A stretch of 26,427 nucleotides of DNA, from positions 1 to 26,427 of the forward strand of contig DCII01000015.1 in NCBI GenBank assembly GCA_002315935.1, written 5' to 3'. Below the pieces are notes generated by a model. The model did no database searches and was not told the origin of the DNA. It was given only the letters and a program-made list of their open reading frames with translations. This stretch comes from Ruminococcaceae bacterium UBA1730. GTDB lineage: Bacteria; Bacillota; Clostridia; Oscillospirales; Acutalibacteraceae. Position numbers and translations under genes: made by a program. Below, piece after piece: positions 17,075 through 26,083 of this stretch. Numbering within the stretch: position 1 is the stretch's first letter; every line of letters starts with the position of its first letter.

Positions 17075-17103
17075 ATAATATATAGAATTTAATGCGATGT
17101 CAA
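17075..17103 (-). promoter_or_regulatory. Near-consensus promoter of the mgsA-hisS-aspS-serC-serA operon
   Basis: On the minus strand TTGACA (plus 17098-17103), a 17-bp spacer and TATTAT (plus 17075-17080) precede mgsA by about 37 bp. It lies in the 86-bp gap after gyrA. An A/T-rich hairpin (AAAAAT/ATTTTT) just after the gyrA stop is at best a weak terminator, so some gyrase read-through is possible. Confidence 0.75.
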
Positions 17104-17124
17104 GAAAAATCGGAAAATTTTTGA

Positions 17125-19659
17125 TTATTCTTCCGAATTTTCTTCTGTTTCGGCAATATCTTCAGCTCCGTCGGATTCGGGAAGAGCCTCAACCTCTTCG
17201 TTTTCATCCGCAGGAACGGAAACAGCAGTGATAAGCTTTTCGCCCTCGGTTATTCTCATAACACGAACACCCTTTGAAGGCCTTGCACAGGCTCTTACGG
17301 AGTCAATTGCAAGTCTGATAATAACGCCGTCAGAGGAAATTAGCATAAGGTCATTTTCGGAATCAACAACCTCAATTGCGGCAACATCGCCGAATTTTTC
17401 GGTATGGTAGTTCGTCAGACCCTTACCGCCTCTGGACTGAATGCGGTAATCGGTTATTTCGCTTCTTCTTGCAAGACCCGTTTCGCTGACGGTAAGCACC
17501 TGAGCACCTTCACGGAGAATATCCATGCCGATAACATAATCGCCATCCTTGAGAGTGATGGCCTTAACGCCTCTTGCGGTTCTGCCGATAACTCTTGCAT
17601 CCGTTTCTTCAAATGCAATTGCCATGCCCTTCTTTGTTGCAAGAATAAGATTTTCTTTACCGGTTGTGAGCTTAACCCATGCAAGCTGGTCATCCTCATC
17701 AAGGTTGATGGCGAAAATTCCGCTCTTGCGGATGTTCTTATAAGCATCAAGCTCACTTCTCTTGATTATGCCGTTCTTTGTTGCCATGCAGAGATAATAT
17801 TCGCCGCTTTCAAAATCGGGAACCTTTATCATGACGGAAACCTTTTCATCGGCATCAAGAGGAATAACATTAACAACATTAGTTCCCTTGCTGTTGGTTG
17901 AGCCTTCGGGAATTTCATAGCCCTTAACTCTGTAAACTCTTCCCTTGGTTGTGAAGAGCATAATGAAATCATGGGTCGAACAGCTGAACATCGTTTTAAC
18001 GAAATCTTCTTCACGCTGCTTCATTCCGTTTCTGCCTCTGCCGCCTCTGTTCTGCTGTTTATATTCCGAAACGGCGGTACGCTTGATATAACCTCTGTTG
18101 GTAAGAGTGAATACGCAATCTGTTTCGGGAATAAGCTCTTCCATATCAACCTCGCCGCTGACATCGGCAATTTCCGTGCGTCTGTCATCGCCGAATCTGT
18201 CGCTGATAGCGGTAAGCTCCTGCTTGAGAACATCTCTTATCATTTCATCGCTTGCAAGAAGCTGACGGTAATAAGCAATTTTTTCTTCAAGCTCTTTATA
18301 TTCGTTTTCGAGCTTTTCTCTGTCAAGACCCTGGAGAGCCTTGAGACGCATATCGAGAATTGCCTGAGCCTGAACCTCGTCAAGACCGAAGCGTGCCATA
18401 AGGCGTTCTCTTGCATCATCATAGCTTTCACGGATAATCTTGATTACTTCGTCAATGTTATCCTGAGCAATAATAAGTCCTTCAAGAAGATGTGCTCTCT
18501 CAAGAGCCTTCTTCAAATCAAACTGCGTTCTGCGGATTATTATTTCCTTCTGGAATGCAAGATACTCATCGAGCACCTGACGGAGATTGAGAACCTTCGG
18601 CTGTTTCTGATTATCAACAAGAGCAAGCATGATAATTCCGAAGGTTGTCTGGAGAGCGGTCTGAGCATAGAGCTTGTTGAGCACAACCTGTGCATTTGCA
18701 TCACGCTTAAGCTCGATAACGATACGCATACCGTTTCTGTCGGTTTCGTCACGAAGGTCCGAAATGCCTTCAATTCTCTTATCTCTGACCTGCTCCGCAA
18801 TCTTTTTGATAAGCTCACGCTTTTTAACCATATAGGGAAGCTCATTGATAATAATGCGTGTGCGGTTATCCTTGAATTCTTCAAATTCGGCTCTGCCTCG
18901 GATGATGACCTTTCCTCTGCCCGTTGCATATGCCTGACGGATGCCCGCTCTGCCCATGATGATACCCTTTGTGGGGAAATCGGGTCCTTTGACATATTCC
19001 ATGAGGTCTTCAAAGGTTGCATCGGGATTGTCGAGAAGACAGACACAGGCTCCGATAACCTCCTTGAGGTTATGCGGTGGGATGCTTGTTGCCATGCCGA
19101 CTGCGATACCCTGCGAGCCGTTGACGAGAAGATTCGGAAATCTTGACGGAAGCACTCTTGGTTCCTTGCGGCTTTCATCAAAGTTGGGGTCCCAGTCAAC
19201 CGTATCTTTATTGATGTCACGAAGCATTTCTTCGCTGATTTTGCTCATTCTTGCTTCCGTGTAACGGTAAGCGGCCGGGGGATCGCCGTCAACGGAGCCG
19301 AAGTTTCCGTGACCGTCAACGAGCATATATCTCATTGAGAAATCCTGGCCGAGTCTGACCATTGCATCATAAACGGAAGCGTCACCATGGGGATGGTAGC
19401 GTCCGAGAACGTCACCGACACAGGTTGCCGACTTCTTGAACTGCTTGTCCGAGGTGAGTCCGTCTTCGTGCATCGTGTAAAGAATACGGCGGTGAACGGG
19501 CTTAAGACCGTCACGCACATCGGGAAGAGCTCTGCCGACAAGAACGGACATGGCGTATTCGATATAACTGTTCTGCATTTCGCCGACAAGCTCGGATTCG
19601 GTTATGACCTGATCGGGGAAAGCAATGTCTTCGGGTTTATAGCTTCTGTTGTGTCCCAT
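17125..19659 (-). CDS. gyrA: DNA gyrase subunit A
   Basis: The cleavage-rejoining subunit of gyrase, 844 residues. The catalytic tyrosine is Tyr133 in AAYRYTEAR. The quinolone-determining region reads HGDASVYD at 91-98, so the residue equivalent to E. coli Ser83 is Ala94, while the Asp87 equivalent is retained as Asp98. The breakage-reunion domain ends near 505. A beta-pinwheel C-terminal domain follows, with the GyrA box as QNRGGRG at 536-542 and a related QSRGGKG in a late blade. The tail is strongly acidic (ending TEENSEE). The GyrA box and the pairing with gyrB argue for gyrase rather than topoisomerase IV. GGAGGTGG precedes the ATG, 14 nt after gyrB. Confidence 0.98.
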   Translation of the reverse strand: MGHNRSYKPEDIAFPDQVITESELVGEMQNSYIEYAMSVLVGRALPDVRDGLKPVHRRILYTMHEDGLTSDKQFKKSATCVGDVLGRYHPHGDASVYDAMVRLGQDFSMRYMLVDGHGNFGSVDGDPPAAYRYTEARMSKISEEMLRDINKDTVDWDPNFDESRKEPRVLPSRFPNLLVNGSQGIAVGMATSIPPHNLKEVIGACVCLLDNPDATFEDLMEYVKGPDFPTKGIIMGRAGIRQAYATGRGKVIIRGRAEFEEFKDNRTRIIINELPYMVKKRELIKKIAEQVRDKRIEGISDLRDETDRNGMRIVIELKRDANAQVVLNKLYAQTALQTTFGIIMLALVDNQKQPKVLNLRQVLDEYLAFQKEIIIRRTQFDLKKALERAHLLEGLIIAQDNIDEVIKIIRESYDDARERLMARFGLDEVQAQAILDMRLKALQGLDREKLENEYKELEEKIAYYRQLLASDEMIRDVLKQELTAISDRFGDDRRTEIADVSGEVDMEELIPETDCVFTLTNRGYIKRTAVSEYKQQNRGGRGRNGMKQREEDFVKTMFSCSTHDFIMLFTTKGRVYRVKGYEIPEGSTNSKGTNVVNVIPLDADEKVSVMIKVPDFESGEYYLCMATKNGIIKRSELDAYKNIRKSGIFAINLDEDDQLAWVKLTTGKENLILATKKGMAIAFEETDARVIGRTARGVKAITLKDGDYVIGMDILREGAQVLTVSETGLARRSEITDYRIQSRGGKGLTNYHTEKFGDVAAIEVVDSENDLMLISSDGVIIRLAIDSVRACARPSKGVRVMRITEGEKLITAVSVPADENEEVEALPESDGAEDIAETEENSEE

Positions 19660-19673
19660 TTTACGCCACCTCC

Positions 19674-21680
19674 TTAAATATCAAGATTAACAACATATTT
19701 TGCGTTTGATTCAATCCAGTCACGGCGTGGCTCAACCTCTTCACCCATAAGGATGTTGAAAACCTGGTCAGCCGCAACGGCATCGTCAAGAGTGATTCTG
19801 CGAAGCGAACGCTTTTCGGGGTCCATAGTGGTTTCCCAAAGCTCATGAGCGTCCATTTCGCCGAGACCTTTGAATCGGCTTATATCAATCTTGACATTCG
19901 GGTTATCTCCCCTCATTTCGGCTGAAACACGGTCACGCTCTTCATCTGAATAGGCAACTCTTGTTGTTTTGCCTCTGATAAGCTTATAGAGCGGAGGAAC
20001 TGCCGAATAAACATATCCGTTTTCGATAAGCGGTCTCATATATCTGAAGAAGAAGGTCAGAAGCAGAGTTCTGATATGAGCACCGTCAACATCGGCATCG
20101 GACATGATGATGATTTTGTGATAACGGAGTTTTTCGATATTGAATTCTTCGCCGATACCTGCTCCGAGAGCAATGATAAGCGGTGCAAGCTTTTCGTTGG
20201 AATAAATCTTGTCGGCTCTTGCCTTTTCAACGTTGAGCATCTTGCCCCACATTGCAAGAATAGCCTGAAATCTTGAGTCTCTGCCCTGAATAGCGGAGCC
20301 TGCGGCCGAATCACCCTCGACGATGTAAATTTCGCAAAGTGACGGGTCTCTTTCGTTGCAGTCCTGAAGCTTATCGGGCATCTGACCCGATTCAAGACCT
20401 GTTTTTCTTCTGACGGATTCTCTTGCCTTTCTTGCGGCTTCTCTTGCACGGTTGGCAGTCAGAGCCTTGTCAAGAATAATCTTTCCGACTGACGGATTAT
20501 CGTCAAAATACTGCTCAAGAGCTTCCGAAACAAGGGAATTGACAAGAGTTCTGATTTCACTGTTGCCGAGCTTCGCCTTGGTCTGACCCTCGAACTGTGC
20601 TTCGGTAAGCTTGACCGAAATAACGCAGGTAAGACCTTCACGGCAGTCCTCGCCCGAAACCTTGTCATCATTCTTGAGGATGTTCATTGCCTTGCCGTAC
20701 TTGTTGAGAGCGTTGGTAAGTGCACGCTTGAAGCCGTCCTCGTGCATACCGCCCTCGGGAGTATGAACATTATTCGCAAACGAAACAATAACCTCGTTAT
20801 ATGTATCCGAATACTGAAGAGCAAGCTCTGCCATAGCATCATCTTTTTTACCCGACATATAGATAACATCTTCGTGAATCGGAGTTTTGTTTTTGTTGAG
20901 ATAGGTTACATATTCTCTGATACCGCCCTCATAGCACATAACATCAAGGCGGTCTTTTTCTTCTTTTTCTGCGGATGATGAACGCTTATCCTCAATCGAA
21001 ATCTTGAGACCTGCATTGAGGAACGCTTCTTCACGCAGACGCTTATGAAGAGTTTCAAAATCATAAACGGTTGTTTCGGTGAACATTTCCGGGTCGGGCT
21101 TGAAGCGAACCTTTGTGCCCGTAATATCGGTATCGCCGACAATCGTCATATTCTGGGTAATGTGACCTCTTGAGAATGCCATTTTATGAATTTTGCCGTT
21201 CTTATGGACTTCAACCTCAAGCCACTCGGAAAGAGCATTGACAACGGAAGCACCAACGCCGTGAAGACCACCGGAAACCTTATATCCGCCGCCGCCGAAC
21301 TTGCCGCCGGCATGAAGAACGGTGAAAACAACCTCAAGTGCACTCTTACCAGTCTGTTCCTGAATATCAACGGGAATACCTCTTCCGTTATCCGTAACGG
21401 AAATAATATCTCCCTCTTCGATTTCAACTTCAATGTGTGTGCAGTAGCCTGCAAGTGCTTCATCAATTGAGTTATCGACTATCTCATAAACAAGATGGTG
21501 AAGACCCGAAACACTTGTTGAGCCGATATACATACCGGGTCTTTTTCTGACCGCCTCAAGTCCTTCGAGAACCTGAATCTGGCTTGCATCATAATCCTCG
21601 GTAACAACCGTGCTCATTTCCTCGGGAGCAACCTGCTCAACGGCAACATTTTCAAGCTCCTGATTATTCTGATTATCCAC
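19674..21680 (-). CDS. gyrB: DNA gyrase subunit B
   Basis: The ATPase subunit of gyrase, 668 residues. The GHKL ATPase part has Glu66 and Asn70 in YEIVDNSIDEAL, DNGRGIPV at 97-104 and GGLHGVGASVVNAL at 137-150. The Toprim part has Glu455 in VEGDSAAGSA and Asp528/530/532 in MSDADVDGAH. The usual EGDSAGGSAK is here EGDSAAGSAI, and the segment after QAIL reads AMWGK. The start is GTG at 21680, about 10 nt after GGAGG; this gives a 30-residue acidic, Gln/Asn-rich extension before the conserved core. An ATG at residue 22, with GAGGAA nearby, is an alternative. No E. coli-type insertion is present. It is co-transcribed with gyrA and follows the uncharacterised gene by 15 nt. Confidence 0.98.
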   Translation of the reverse strand: MDNQNNQELENVAVEQVAPEEMSTVVTEDYDASQIQVLEGLEAVRKRPGMYIGSTSVSGLHHLVYEIVDNSIDEALAGYCTHIEVEIEEGDIISVTDNGRGIPVDIQEQTGKSALEVVFTVLHAGGKFGGGGYKVSGGLHGVGASVVNALSEWLEVEVHKNGKIHKMAFSRGHITQNMTIVGDTDITGTKVRFKPDPEMFTETTVYDFETLHKRLREEAFLNAGLKISIEDKRSSSAEKEEKDRLDVMCYEGGIREYVTYLNKNKTPIHEDVIYMSGKKDDAMAELALQYSDTYNEVIVSFANNVHTPEGGMHEDGFKRALTNALNKYGKAMNILKNDDKVSGEDCREGLTCVISVKLTEAQFEGQTKAKLGNSEIRTLVNSLVSEALEQYFDDNPSVGKIILDKALTANRAREAARKARESVRRKTGLESGQMPDKLQDCNERDPSLCEIYIVEGDSAAGSAIQGRDSRFQAILAMWGKMLNVEKARADKIYSNEKLAPLIIALGAGIGEEFNIEKLRYHKIIIMSDADVDGAHIRTLLLTFFFRYMRPLIENGYVYSAVPPLYKLIRGKTTRVAYSDEERDRVSAEMRGDNPNVKIDISRFKGLGEMDAHELWETTMDPEKRSLRRITLDDAVAADQVFNILMGEEVEPRRDWIESNAKYVVNLDI

Positions 21681-21695
21681 TTTCCGTCGCCCTCC

Positions 21696-22574
21696 TTACT
21701 GCATTCCGATTCTTGACATGGGACTTTTACTTTTCTTCTTGGGTTTATATTTCGGGGGATTTTCAAGTCTCATTCTTGCACCCTTGCCTGCGTTCGAATA
21801 AAGATATTTATTGACACTGATTACGGGGCTTTTCATATCATCGCTCATATAGTCAACGCAGTTTGCAAGAAGCTCCTGATTATTTTCGAGCGAACCGAGA
21901 ATCGTTACGCAGATAAGGCTCTGCGTTTCGTTCGTGCCGTCTTCATAAACATCATTGAAGAGCTTGAAGAGCTGACGCATTTTTGTTGGGTCATTTTCGG
22001 TAATTACTCTCTTAACAACTGCATTTCCGTAATTGACAAAAAATTCCTCCGCAAGAAATTCTCCGTATTTTTCGCAGTTTTCTTTATATTCATCACGAAG
22101 CTCCGGATAAATAGCCGTGAACCTGTTTGCAAGAGTGTTCGGGTCATATGAAACCGCTCCGCTCTTAGCCGCCGACTTTGAAACGGGAGTCGGGAGCTTG
22201 CTCTTGGTAGGCTTAACAACCTTTGTTCCGAAATTCTCAACAAGTGTTTCGGAGAAATCATTGACAACAAACTTAATATCCTTTGCGTTTGCCGATTCCT
22301 CTTCGAAAAGAGAAAGAGCGAGCTGATGGAAATCACCCGAAACAATTTCACCCTCCTTGCGTGCACCGTGGAGCGAAATTCTGTTGTTGAAATGTTCTAT
22401 CCTTGCGGCTTTATCCTCGCCGACATATTCGAGAGTTATGCATCCGTTGATATTCTTTGCAGGCAGCTCCTCGGAAACAGGCTCATCGGGGGTAACAAGA
22501 GTGAAACCGCATTCTGCAAAGGCAGGCGAAAGTCCCTTATAGACATCGGTAAGCAAAGCAATAATATCTGCCAT
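21696..22574 (-). CDS. Conserved protein of unknown function leading the gyrBA operon
   Basis: The product is 292 residues, soluble, with no signal or membrane segment. The N-terminal part (about 1-125) looks alpha/beta (IALLTDVYKGLSPAFAECGF). A Lys/Pro/Ser-rich linker (about 123-140) leads to an alpha-helical domain from about residue 140. That domain contains KLFNDVYEDGTNETQSLICV and LANCVDYMSDDMKSPVISVN, which resemble an uncharacterised domain I have seen in other Bacillota proteins. The C-terminus is basic (KYKPKKKSKSP), which could bind nucleic acid. The start at 22574 is set by AAAGGAG 7-8 nt upstream; a frame 16 residues longer has no ribosome binding site. It is 15 nt from gyrB, so it should be co-expressed with gyrase. 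The recF/remB genes that often precede gyrB in Bacillota are absent. Confidence 0.75.
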   Translation of the reverse strand: MADIIALLTDVYKGLSPAFAECGFTLVTPDEPVSEELPAKNINGCITLEYVGEDKAARIEHFNNRISLHGARKEGEIVSGDFHQLALSLFEEESANAKDIKFVVNDFSETLVENFGTKVVKPTKSKLPTPVSKSAAKSGAVSYDPNTLANRFTAIYPELRDEYKENCEKYGEFLAEEFFVNYGNAVVKRVITENDPTKMRQLFKLFNDVYEDGTNETQSLICVTILGSLENNQELLANCVDYMSDDMKSPVISVNKYLYSNAGKGARMRLENPPKYKPKKKSKSPMSRIGMQ

Positions 22575-22740
22575 TTGATTTTCTCCTTTGAATCTGAAAG
22601 TATTGACACTATATTCTATCACAATTAAAAGAAAATATAATTCCCGATAAGAATATTCACTAAAATATTATAATAATTATTCTATAATTTAGATGGATTA
22701 TGAGGTTAGATATATAGAAAAAATGAAAATCAAAAAATAA

Positions 22741-22769
22741 TTGACTATTTCGGCAGGGTATGCTAATAT
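22741..22769 (+). promoter_or_regulatory. Promoter of the ddl / YwiB-like / argS operon
   Basis: TTGACT (22741-22746), a 17-bp spacer ending in TGC, and TAATAT (22764-22769) form a sigma-A promoter with an extended -10. It is 57 bp before the ddl start. The stretch 22575-22740, between the divergent operons, is very A/T-rich; I could not assign a convincing minus-strand promoter in it. Confidence 0.7.
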
Positions 22770-22825
22770 AATTTACTGTAAAAATTATGATGGGAATGTG
22801 TGCGTTCCCACAGGAGTGATACATT

Positions 22826-23884
22826 ATGAAGAAAAAAGTGCTTGTTCTTTTCGGCGGTGTTTCAAGCGAACACGAGGTTTCGCTCTGCTCCGCAAGCTCC
22901 GTAATCAGCAGAATTCCGACAGACAGATATGAAATCAGAACAATGGGAATCACCAAAGACGGCAGATTCCTTCTTTACAGCGGTGACCCTGCTCTTCTGC
23001 CCGAAGGCAGATGGCTTGAAGACGAAAGCAAGCTCGAGGATGCGGTTATTTCCTGCGACCGCTCCCATCACGGCATTATTCACCTTGCAACCTGCGAGAT
23101 TGAATATATTGATGTTGTGTTTCCCGTTCTTCACGGCAAAAACGGCGAAGACGGAACGATGCAGGGACTTCTTGAAATTTCGGGAATTCCCTATGTAGGC
23201 TGTGACACGGCATCAAGTGCAATCTGCATGGATAAGGCCGTCACAAACGCAATGGCTGACTTCAGCGGCATTCCGCAGGCTAAGTGGACCGCCTTCAACA
23301 AAAATGCCTATTTGAGTGAAAAAAACGCTCTTCTGAACAATGCAGTTGATAAGCTCGGTTTTCCGATTTTCGTCAAGCCTGCCAACGCAGGTTCATCAGT
23401 CGGCATCAGCAAGGCAACAAGCATTGAAGAGCTTGAAGCTGCCTGTAATCTTGCCTTTGAACACGATAAGAAAATCGTTCTTGAAGAAGGAATTGACGGC
23501 TACGAGGTTGAATGTGCGGTTCTCGGCAACGATGAACCCATTGCATCCGTTGTCGGAGAAATAGTTGCCTGCAACGATTTCTATGATTATGATGCAAAAT
23601 ATCTCGCAAACAAAAGCGAGCTTCACATTCCTGCAAGGCTTCCTGCCGATAAGCTTGAAGAGGTCAGAAGGGCCGCAGTCAAGGCATACACCGCTCTGGG
23701 CTGTGCAGGGCTGACAAGAGTTGATTTCTTCGTCAGAAAATCAGACGGACTTGTTATGCTCAACGAGCCGAACACCATTCCGGGATTCACCTCAATCAGT
23801 ATGTATCCCAAGCTTTTCGAAGCATCGGGAATCCCCTATCCGGAGCTTATTGATAAGCTTCTCAACTATGCAATTGAAAGATAA
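22826..23884 (+). CDS. ddl: D-alanine--D-alanine ligase
   Basis: An ATP-grasp ligase of 352 residues that joins two D-alanines for peptidoglycan precursor synthesis. It starts with LFGGVSSEHEVSLCSASSV, whose Glu side chains contact the first D-Ala. FVKPANAGSSVGISK near 181-195 is the ATP/loop region. The omega-loop reads FYDYDAKY at 252-259, the form typical of D-Ala-D-Ala enzymes rather than the D-Ala-D-Lac or D-Ala-D-Ser resistance ligases. LNEPNTIPGFTSIS near 312-325 holds the metal-binding Glu/Asn. CAGGAG supports the ATG. It heads a tight operon with the YwiB-like gene (6-nt gap) and argS. No van regulator or other resistance gene is nearby. Confidence 0.97.
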   Translation: MKKKVLVLFGGVSSEHEVSLCSASSVISRIPTDRYEIRTMGITKDGRFLLYSGDPALLPEGRWLEDESKLEDAVISCDRSHHGIIHLATCEIEYIDVVFPVLHGKNGEDGTMQGLLEISGIPYVGCDTASSAICMDKAVTNAMADFSGIPQAKWTAFNKNAYLSEKNALLNNAVDKLGFPIFVKPANAGSSVGISKATSIEELEAACNLAFEHDKKIVLEEGIDGYEVECAVLGNDEPIASVVGEIVACNDFYDYDAKYLANKSELHIPARLPADKLEEVRRAAVKAYTALGCAGLTRVDFFVRKSDGLVMLNEPNTIPGFTSISMYPKLFEASGIPYPELIDKLLNYAIER

Positions 23885-23890
23885 AAAGAT

Positions 23891-24316
23891 ATGAAAAATG
23901 CAATAATCCACATTACGGATACGCACATTCAGAATGGCGAAAAAGCCCGTTGCGAGCTAACAAGTGCAGGGCTTTTCGGAATTGAAAACGGCGTATACTG
24001 TATCAGATACGAAGAATCCGACAACGAGCTTTCGGGCTGTGAAACAGCTCTCCGAATTGAAGCTCCGAACAGAATTTCAATGCTCCGCTCCGGCAAATAC
24101 AACACCGAAATGGTGTTTGAAATGGATCGCCGCCACAGCTGTTTTTACAGAACCCCGTTCGGCGAAATGATGATGGGGATTTATTCAAAAAAAGTTTTTT
24201 CGGAGCTTGATGAAAACGGCGGAAAAGTCAGCTTCGCCTATAATATTGATTTCAATAACGACCTCGTTTCGGAAAATGAATTGGAAATAACCGTTGAAGT
24301 TAGGGAGGAAATATAA
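23891..24316 (+). CDS. YwiB-like DUF1934 family protein
   Basis: A small soluble protein of 141 residues. The pattern fits the DUF1934/YwiB beta-barrel family: charged start, GIYCIRYEE-like segment (GVYCIRYEESD), repeated strands, MLRSGKYNTEMVFE, then TPFGEMMMGIYS and a strand-rich end. In Bacillus subtilis ywiB lies beside argS, and here the gene also directly precedes argS with only one base between stop and start. The function is unknown; the lipocalin-like barrel suggests binding of a small ligand. Its own ribosome binding site is weak (A-rich sequence after the ddl stop), so translation is probably coupled to ddl. Family assignment rests on pattern and context, not on a search. Confidence 0.82.
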   Translation: MKNAIIHITDTHIQNGEKARCELTSAGLFGIENGVYCIRYEESDNELSGCETALRIEAPNRISMLRSGKYNTEMVFEMDRRHSCFYRTPFGEMMMGIYSKKVFSELDENGGKVSFAYNIDFNNDLVSENELEITVEVREEI

Positions 24317-24317
24317 A

Positions 24318-26075
24318 ATGTCACTTTTGGTTAAACAGGCTATGGCAGAGCTTCGCAATGCAATCATCGAAGCCGCAGGCAGAGCGGTTGCAGACGGCGA
24401 ATTCCCCGAAGAGCCTTTAAGCGATTTTATAATTGAAGTGCCGGCAAACAAGGAAAACGGCGATTATTCAACCAATGCCGCAATGGCATGGGCAAGAAAT
24501 CTGCATTGTGCTCCCCGCAAAATTGCAGAAATTCTTGCAGGCAGAATTTCTCTCGAAGACACATTCTTTGACAGATGCGAAATAGCAGGACCGGGCTTTC
24601 TGAATTTCTACCTGCGTGAAAGCTTCAACGCCTGCATCATTCAGGATATTCTTGAAAAAGGCGATAACTACGGCCGCTCCGATTTCGGAAAAGGTCAGAA
24701 AATAAACATTGAATTCGTTTCCGCCAATCCCACAGGTCCCATGCACATGGGCAACGCAAGAGGCGGCGCACTCGGCGACTGCCTTGCATCCGTTCTTGAC
24801 TATGCAGGCTACGGAATAAGCCGTGAATTCTATGTTAACGATGCAGGAAATCAGATTGAAAAATTCGGTCTTTCGCTCGACATAAGGTATCAGCAGATAT
24901 TCAAGGGCGAGGATGCGATTGAGCTTCCCGAGGACAGCTATCACGGCGAAGATATAAAAATCAGAGCCGCCGAATTTGCAGAAATCAACGGAGATAAATA
25001 TATTGATGCTCCCGAAGAGGATCGCCGCAAGGCACTCATTGCCTATGCCCTTCCGAAGAATATTGCCGCAATGAAAGACAATATGGAAAAATACCGCATC
25101 AACTATGACACATGGTTCCTTGAAAGCACTCTTCATAATGACGGAGAGCTTACGGAAGCAATCAACATTCTCAAGGAAAAAGGTCTCACCTACGAGCAGG
25201 ACGGTGCTCTCTGGTATAAGAACAAAGAAGTTCTCGGTGCAAGGCTTAAGAGAGAAGGCAAGACCGATGAGGAAATCGAACGCCTTGAACTCAAAGACGA
25301 GGTTCTTGTCAGAAAGAACGGAAATCCGACCTATTTTGCCGCCGATATTGCCTATCACCGCAACAAATTTGCAAGAGGCTTCAACAAGGCAATTGATGTC
25401 TGGGGTGCAGACCATCACGGCCATGTTGCGAGAATGAAGGGTGCTCTTGATGCTGTCGGCTGTAACGGCGATGATCTTGATGTTATTCTCATGCAGTTGG
25501 TTCGTCTCACAAGCAACGGCGAGGTAGTCCGCATGAGCAAGCGTTCGGGCAAGGCTATCACTCTTGTTGACCTGCTTGACGATATTCCCATTGATGCAGT
25601 CCGTTTCCTCTTCAACATGAGAGAACCCGGTTCGCAGATGGAATTTGACCTTGACCTTGCAGTTGAACAGAGCAGCAAAAACCCTGTTTATTACTGCCAG
25701 TATGCTCATGCAAGAATATGCAGTATCATCAGAAAGCTTGAAGAAGAGGGCAAAACAGTCAGAGAATGCACCATTCCGGAGCTTATGCTTCTCACCGCTC
25801 CCGAAGAGAAAGACCTTGTTAAGCATCTTTCAGCTTTCACGGATGAAATCATCTCTTCCGCAAGGAATTATGACCCTGCAAAGATTACCCGCTATGCGGT
25901 TGACCTTGCAACCCTCTTCCATAAATTCTATAACGCCTGCCGTGTTAACTGCGACAGCGAACCGCTTATGCAGGCAAGACTTGCACTGTGCATCTGCGTT
26001 AAGAATGTTATCGCAAACATCCTCAAAATGTTCAGCATAACCGTTCCCGAAAGAATGGACAGCCTTTCGGAATAA
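24318..26075 (+). CDS. argS: Arginyl-tRNA synthetase
   Basis: A class I synthetase of 585 residues that charges tRNA-Arg. The N-terminal Add-1 domain (about 1-110) includes NKENGDYSTNAAM. The HIGH motif appears as HMGN at 143-146 in ANPTGPMHMGNARGG, followed by the Arg-site segment FYVNDAGNQ at 171-179. The KMSKS-like loop is MSKRSGK at 406-412, and the helical DALR anticodon domain forms the C-terminus (from about 455). The start at 24318 is fixed by GGGAGGA 8 nt upstream; an in-frame TTG eight codons earlier lies inside the YwiB-like gene and has no support. It is last in the operon and is followed by a palindromic repeat and a terminator. Confidence 0.97.
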   Translation: MSLLVKQAMAELRNAIIEAAGRAVADGEFPEEPLSDFIIEVPANKENGDYSTNAAMAWARNLHCAPRKIAEILAGRISLEDTFFDRCEIAGPGFLNFYLRESFNACIIQDILEKGDNYGRSDFGKGQKINIEFVSANPTGPMHMGNARGGALGDCLASVLDYAGYGISREFYVNDAGNQIEKFGLSLDIRYQQIFKGEDAIELPEDSYHGEDIKIRAAEFAEINGDKYIDAPEEDRRKALIAYALPKNIAAMKDNMEKYRINYDTWFLESTLHNDGELTEAINILKEKGLTYEQDGALWYKNKEVLGARLKREGKTDEEIERLELKDEVLVRKNGNPTYFAADIAYHRNKFARGFNKAIDVWGADHHGHVARMKGALDAVGCNGDDLDVILMQLVRLTSNGEVVRMSKRSGKAITLVDLLDDIPIDAVRFLFNMREPGSQMEFDLDLAVEQSSKNPVYYCQYAHARICSIIRKLEEEGKTVRECTIPELMLLTAPEEKDLVKHLSAFTDEIISSARNYDPAKITRYAVDLATLFHKFYNACRVNCDSEPLMQARLALCICVKNVIANILKMFSITVPERMDSLSE

Positions 26076-26083
26076 TAATAAGC

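Noticed and set aside
17971..19146. 391-codon open frame antisense to gyrA
   Set aside because: It lies entirely within gyrA, has no ribosome binding site or domain, and is explained by the codon bias of the real gene.
22826..23884. Vancomycin-type ligase (VanA/VanC-like)
   Set aside because: The omega-loop FYDYDAKY matches ordinary D-Ala-D-Ala ligases and no van genes are adjacent.
24468..25826. 452-codon open frame antisense to argS
   Set aside because: It overlaps a certain housekeeping gene over its whole length and its translation shows no recognisable family; it is a codon-bias shadow.
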